Assembly: GCA_030620125.1 (NCBI GenBank)
Contig: JAUXFI010000072.1
Coordinates: 1-8,747 of the forward strand
Direction of reading: 5' to 3'
Length of the DNA: 8,747 nucleotides
Source: Anaerolineae bacterium
GTDB lineage: Bacteria; Chloroflexota; Anaerolineae; B4-G1
Shown: piece after piece, positions 5,939-8,747 of the stretch
How the letters are laid out: each line of letters opens with the position of its first letter
Position numbering within the stretch: position 1 is the stretch's first letter
Translations under genes and position numbers: made by a program
Notes under the pieces: model-generated
Databases searched by the model: none
What the model saw: only the letters and a program-made list of their open reading frames with translations
What the model was told of the DNA's origin: nothing

Positions 5939-7504
5939 TCAGACGATTTGTTGACGCGGGATGGCGAATGAAAAAGCAGCCCCTTCTCCGGGATTGCTCT
6001 CCACCCAGACGCGCCCGCCGTGGGCTTCGACGATGGCCTTGACCAGATACAATCCCAGGCCAGCCCCAGGGGCGCGCTGGTGACGATCTCTCTCCCCACG
6101 GAAGAAACGCTCAAAGACACGAGGTTGCTCCTCGAACGTGATACCCTTTCCCTGATCCGATACAGTGACGACCACCTCGTTGGGCAACACACGGCCACTG
6201 ATCTCGATGCGACCACCTTCGGGGGAGTACTTGATACCATTGGACACCAGGTTGTTCAGAACCTGTTCCAGCCGACCCGGATCTCCCTCGACAACCGCAA
6301 AGTCCGGGGAAAAATTGACCACGATCTCGTGAGTCTGGGTCTGCGTGCGGAAACGACTGGCCACGCGCCGGGCCAGCGCATCGAACGCCACCTGGTCCAT
6401 CTCCAACGGCAACGCCCCCGCCTGAAGCCGCGAGGCGTCGAGCAGGTTGTCAATCAGTTGATTGAGACGCTCGGCTTCCTCCACGATGACCGTCAGGCTT
6501 TCCTGCATCGTCTCCGGATCCCAGCAGGCATCCTTACGCAGCAGAGTGTCGGCGTAGCCCTTGATCAAGGCGACCGGGGTCTTGAGCTCGTGGGAAATCA
6601 CAGAGATAAAGATAGACTTGATCTCATCCGCTTCCCGGAAGCGCGTGACGTCACGCGCGCTGGCGATGATGTTGACCAGACGTCCGTCACGGTCGAAAAG
6701 CGGCGCGTAGGTGATGCCGACGCTCACGGTTCCGCCGTTGCGCCGGCGTAGCTCCCCTTCGACGTAGAGGGGCCGGGCCGACGGCAGCGGCCAGCCGCCG
6801 GCGACCGCGCTGTCCAGGTCCAGTTCCGTTTCCAGGCGTGCCCAGCGGATCACCTCGTCGTGGCGGCGGCCCAGCGCTTTGGCCGCCGGCCAGCCGCTCA
6901 ATTGGGCCAGAGCGCGGTTAAAGACGGTGATGCGTTGGGCCGAATCGAGGATCAACACCCCATCGGCGCTGTACTCTAGCATGGCGTCGAGACGACGCTT
7001 CTCCTGGGAGATGCGTTCGTGAAGTTGCGCATTGTGAACCGCGATGGCAGCCTGGTCAGCGAAACTGGCGAGCACCTGGCGCTCGTCGGGGGTGAAGCGG
7101 GTTCCGTAGGCGCGAAACACGTACAGCACACCGATCAGCTCACGCTTGATGGCCATCGGGAGCGCCACCACCTGTTGCAGGCGCAGTCCCAGGTGCGCCA
7201 CTACCGCCCCCAGCTTCTCCGCCAGGCCGGGGATGTGGAACCGGCTTCGGTCGGCGTCGTCGGGAATGTCTGTCAGCAGACGATCGAAATACGGCACCAG
7301 CGCCCCAGGTAGACCATAACTGGCGCGGATGGTGAAACCTCCGTCGGGGTCGCGTAAGGCGATGAAACTAGCCTGCCCGGCCAACATCTTTGTAGCCGCC
7401 TCCAACACCATTTGCAGCAACTCGTCCAGGTTGAGTTGCGCCGTGAGAGCGCGGCTGATCTCTAGCAGATATTCTCGTTGCCGGACACGATAGTCAGTTA
7501 GCAT
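5939..7504 (-). CDS. Cytosolic GAF-PAS sensor histidine kinase
   Basis: This is a two-component sensor kinase of 521 residues with no membrane segment. Domains in order: GAF at about 15-165 (ALPMAIKRELIGVLYVFR, FADQAAIAVHNAQL), PAS at about 175-290 (MLEYSADGVLILDSAQRITVFNRA, ending in ARDVTRFREADEIKS), HisKA with SHELKTP and the phospho-acceptor H305, then HATPase_c with N box (N417, N418, N422), G1 DQGKGI at D450, F box RVFERFFRGE and G2 GAGLGLYLV near 480. All catalytic motifs are intact. The GAF domain would sense an unknown soluble ligand or redox state. The ATG at 7504 is the better family-like start; a TTG at 7519 is in frame, and neither has a strong ribosome site. No response regulator is in the window, so the kinase is an orphan here unless its partner lies elsewhere. 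It heads an operon with the CpXC protein gene, which may be functionally linked. Confidence 0.95.
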   Translation of the reverse strand: MLTDYRVRQREYLLEISRALTAQLNLDELLQMVLEAATKMLAGQASFIALRDPDGGFTIRASYGLPGALVPYFDRLLTDIPDDADRSRFHIPGLAEKLGAVVAHLGLRLQQVVALPMAIKRELIGVLYVFRAYGTRFTPDERQVLASFADQAAIAVHNAQLHERISQEKRRLDAMLEYSADGVLILDSAQRITVFNRALAQLSGWPAAKALGRRHDEVIRWARLETELDLDSAVAGGWPLPSARPLYVEGELRRRNGGTVSVGITYAPLFDRDGRLVNIIASARDVTRFREADEIKSIFISVISHELKTPVALIKGYADTLLRKDACWDPETMQESLTVIVEEAERLNQLIDNLLDASRLQAGALPLEMDQVAFDALARRVASRFRTQTQTHEIVVNFSPDFAVVEGDPGRLEQVLNNLVSNGIKYSPEGGRIEISGRVLPNEVVVTVSDQGKGITFEEQPRVFERFFRGERDRHQRAPGAGLGLYLVKAIVEAHGGRVWVESNPGEGAAFSFAIPRQQIV

Positions 7505-7539
7505 TTCGGTGCCGTTCAAGAGTTAGCGGTCAGATGGAG

Positions 7540-7568
7540 ATTATAACACAGCACCGCCAGTGTACCAA
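7540..7568 (-). promoter_or_regulatory. Promoter of the histidine kinase-CpXC operon
   Basis: On the minus strand there is TTGGTA (7568-7563), a 17-nt spacer and a perfect TATAAT (7545-7540) preceded by the extended -10 TGT. The predicted start near 7533 gives a leader of about 29 nt to the ATG at 7504. Confidence 0.8.
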
Positions 7569-7588
7569 GTGAGTCCCAGCCACCCCAG

Positions 7589-7612
7589 TCACCCAATCAC
7601 CTAATCACCCAG
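7589..7612. repeat. Octamer tandem repeat between divergent promoters
   Basis: Three tandem 8-nt units, TCACCCAA, TCACCTAA and TCACCCAG, are preceded by a related ACCCCAG. The tract lies exactly between the -35 boxes of the leftward kinase promoter and the rightward radical SAM promoter. Confidence 0.75.
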
Positions 7613-7626
7613 CCAAAGCACTGCAC

Positions 7627-7655
7627 TTGTGCGGAGCAGCGGGGCGTGTTACAAT
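7627..7655 (+). promoter_or_regulatory. Promoter of the radical SAM gene
   Basis: A weak TTGTGC (7627-7632), a 17-nt spacer and TACAAT (7650-7655) with an extended -10 TGT give a plausible sigma70 promoter. The predicted start near 7662 lies about 54 nt before the ATG at 7716. Confidence 0.6.
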
Positions 7656-7715
7656 CCCTCCTCCACCCCTCCAGTTCGGAGAGCCAATGCAACAGAAACC
7701 TGGAGCCGAAATCCT

Positions 7716-8726
7716 ATGCAACCTGCGGACCTGATCCTCCTGCACGCCCCCACCGTCTACGACTTTCGCCGCCGGGCGACCCTGTGGGGCCCGACCAGCG
7801 ACCTCGTCCCTTCTGAACCGGTCTTTGACATGTACCCCGTCGGCTTCTCCACCATGATCGCTTACCTGGAACAGGCCGGCTTTCGCACGCGCATCGCCAA
7901 CCTGGCCGCGCGTATGGTGCGCTCCGACCGCTTCGACGCCGAGCGCCTCATCGCCCGGCTGAAAGCGCATCTCTTCGGAGTGGACTTGCACTGGCTACCC
8001 CACGCCCACGGTTCACTGGAGGTCGCCAGCCTGGTCAAGCGACACCACCCCGAGACCCCCGTCCTCTTTGGCGGCTTCTCAGCCTCCTACTTTCACACCG
8101 AACTGGTGCGCTACCCCCAGGTGGACTACGTCCTGCGCGGCGACTCGACCGAGGAGCCGCTTCGCCAACTGGTCGAGTGTATCGCCAGCGCGTCCTCTCC
8201 TGCCGACGTGGACCCGGTCAACCTGACACAGATTCCCAATCTGACCTGGAAAGACAGAGCCGGCAAAGTCCACGTCAACCCACAGACCTACATCCCAGCC
8301 ACTCTGGATCACCTGGAGATGAACTACCGCCAGATGGTGCGCTCCGTCATGCGCGACGCGGATTTCCTGAATTACGTGCCTTTCAGCCATTGGATTGACT
8401 ACCCGACGATGGCCGTGCTCACCGTCCGTGGGTGCAAACACAACTGCGCCTACTGTGGCGGGGCCGCCTCCGCCTCGCGCCTGATCTCTGGCCGCACTGC
8501 ACCGGCCTATCGCTCTCCCGAACGCCTGGCCGACGACATGCGCCAGATGCACAACGTCAGCCGAGGCCCGGCCTTCCTCCTGGGCGACATCCGCCAGGCC
8601 GGACTGGACCACGCCCGCCGTTTCCTGCGCGCCATGCGGGGCTACCCCGGTCAGGGCATGCTAGCAGTCTGTCGGAGAGACGGCTTCCCTCAGAACCCGA
8701 TTTGCGGTACAATTGCGGCCATCTAA
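7716..8726 (+). pseudogene. B12-binding-domain radical SAM protein, C-terminal part apparently lost
   Basis: The 336-codon frame begins with a cobalamin-binding-type Rossmann domain (LILLHAPTVYDF, GVDLHWLPHAHG, PVLFGGFSASY, DYVLRGDSTEEPLRQL). It continues into a radical SAM core with the CxxxCxxC motif of a 4Fe-4S cluster at C240, C244 and C247 (RGCKHNCAYCGG). The arrangement resembles the Ta0216-like B12-binding radical SAM family (from memory), whose members are much longer. Family-like sequence runs to LGDIRQAGLDHARRFLRAM and breaks off near residue 313 (about 8655). The last 23 or so residues look unrelated, and no other frame beyond 8655 resumes the family pattern, so this is not a simple frameshift. 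The ATG at 7716 has GGAG 10 nt upstream; the frame extends upstream to 7629, but that part looks non-coding. Either the gene is a truncated remnant, or the sequence is joined wrongly near the window end. Substrate unknown. Confidence 0.75.
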
Positions 8727-8747
8727 ACAAACCCGATATCTGTGGCG
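8656..8747. other. Sequence after the radical SAM break, intergenic in character
   Basis: From about 8656 the sequence no longer resembles a radical SAM protein. It contains a short GTCT/AGAC inverted repeat (8667-8670 and 8678-8681) and a -10-like TACAAT (8708-8713), but no convincing -35 box. The radical SAM frame ends by chance at 8724-8726. I see no gene start before the window ends. Confidence 0.4.

Noticed and set aside
6020..6751. Plus-strand 243-codon frame opposite the histidine kinase
   Set aside because: It is antisense to HisKA and HATPase motifs, with no recognisable domain.
8079..8612. Minus-strand 177-codon frame opposite the radical SAM gene
   Set aside because: It is antisense to the CxxxCxxC motif and the B12-binding domain and shows no family pattern.

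Overview
This window looks like chromosomal DNA from an uncultured, GC-rich bacterium. Chloroflexota (an Anaerolineae-like lineage) is my best inference. It rests on a CpXC zinc-ribbon protein, a surface protein with an Ig-like domain, a TPTP-rich stalk and a C-terminal anchor, a cytosolic GAF-PAS histidine kinase, and many short palindromic repeats. No rRNA or other decisive marker is present, so the taxonomy is provisional. The 5' end of the window cuts through a gene, and the 3' end lies just beyond a gene that appears truncated.

Layout from left to right. Positions 1-3965 are a minus-strand operon, read right to left: a secreted or anchored Ig-like protein (3965-3216), peptidyl-tRNA hydrolase pth (3200-2622), and the transcription-repair coupling factor mfd (2618 to beyond position 1). 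A good sigma70-type promoter lies at 4093-4121, followed by a roughly 125-nt leader with nested inverted repeats. Positions 3966-4571 hold no protein gene. They contain this leader and promoter, a tRNA-Arg(ACG) gene with its own near-consensus promoter and a hairpin terminator, and two direct copies of a MITE-like element, one on each side of the tRNA. Positions 4572-7504 are a second minus-strand operon: a GAF-PAS-HisKA-HATPase sensor kinase followed 26 nt later by a CpXC-domain protein. A divergent promoter region (7505-7715) separates these from a plus-strand B12-binding radical SAM gene (7716-8726), whose C-terminal part seems to be missing.

The most unusual signal is inside mfd. Its reading frame is open throughout the window but carries three copies of an 18-bp perfect palindrome (C7-TATA-G7) in two insertions, plus an octamer tandem repeat. 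All are in frame and sit where other Mfd proteins have short linkers. All three palindromes are read in the same frame and encode Ser-Pro-Pro-Ile-Gly-Gly. This resembles the in-frame palindromic elements known from Rickettsia, and it also places G-quadruplex-type G-runs in the mfd sense strand.

The second strong signal is the MITE-like element at 4438-4564. It is flanked by an exact 12-bp direct repeat. Removing it together with one repeat copy restores a compact junction in which the CpXC stop codon lies 3 nt before the -35 box of the tRNA-Arg promoter. No CRISPR array, complete transposase gene or riboswitch was recognised.
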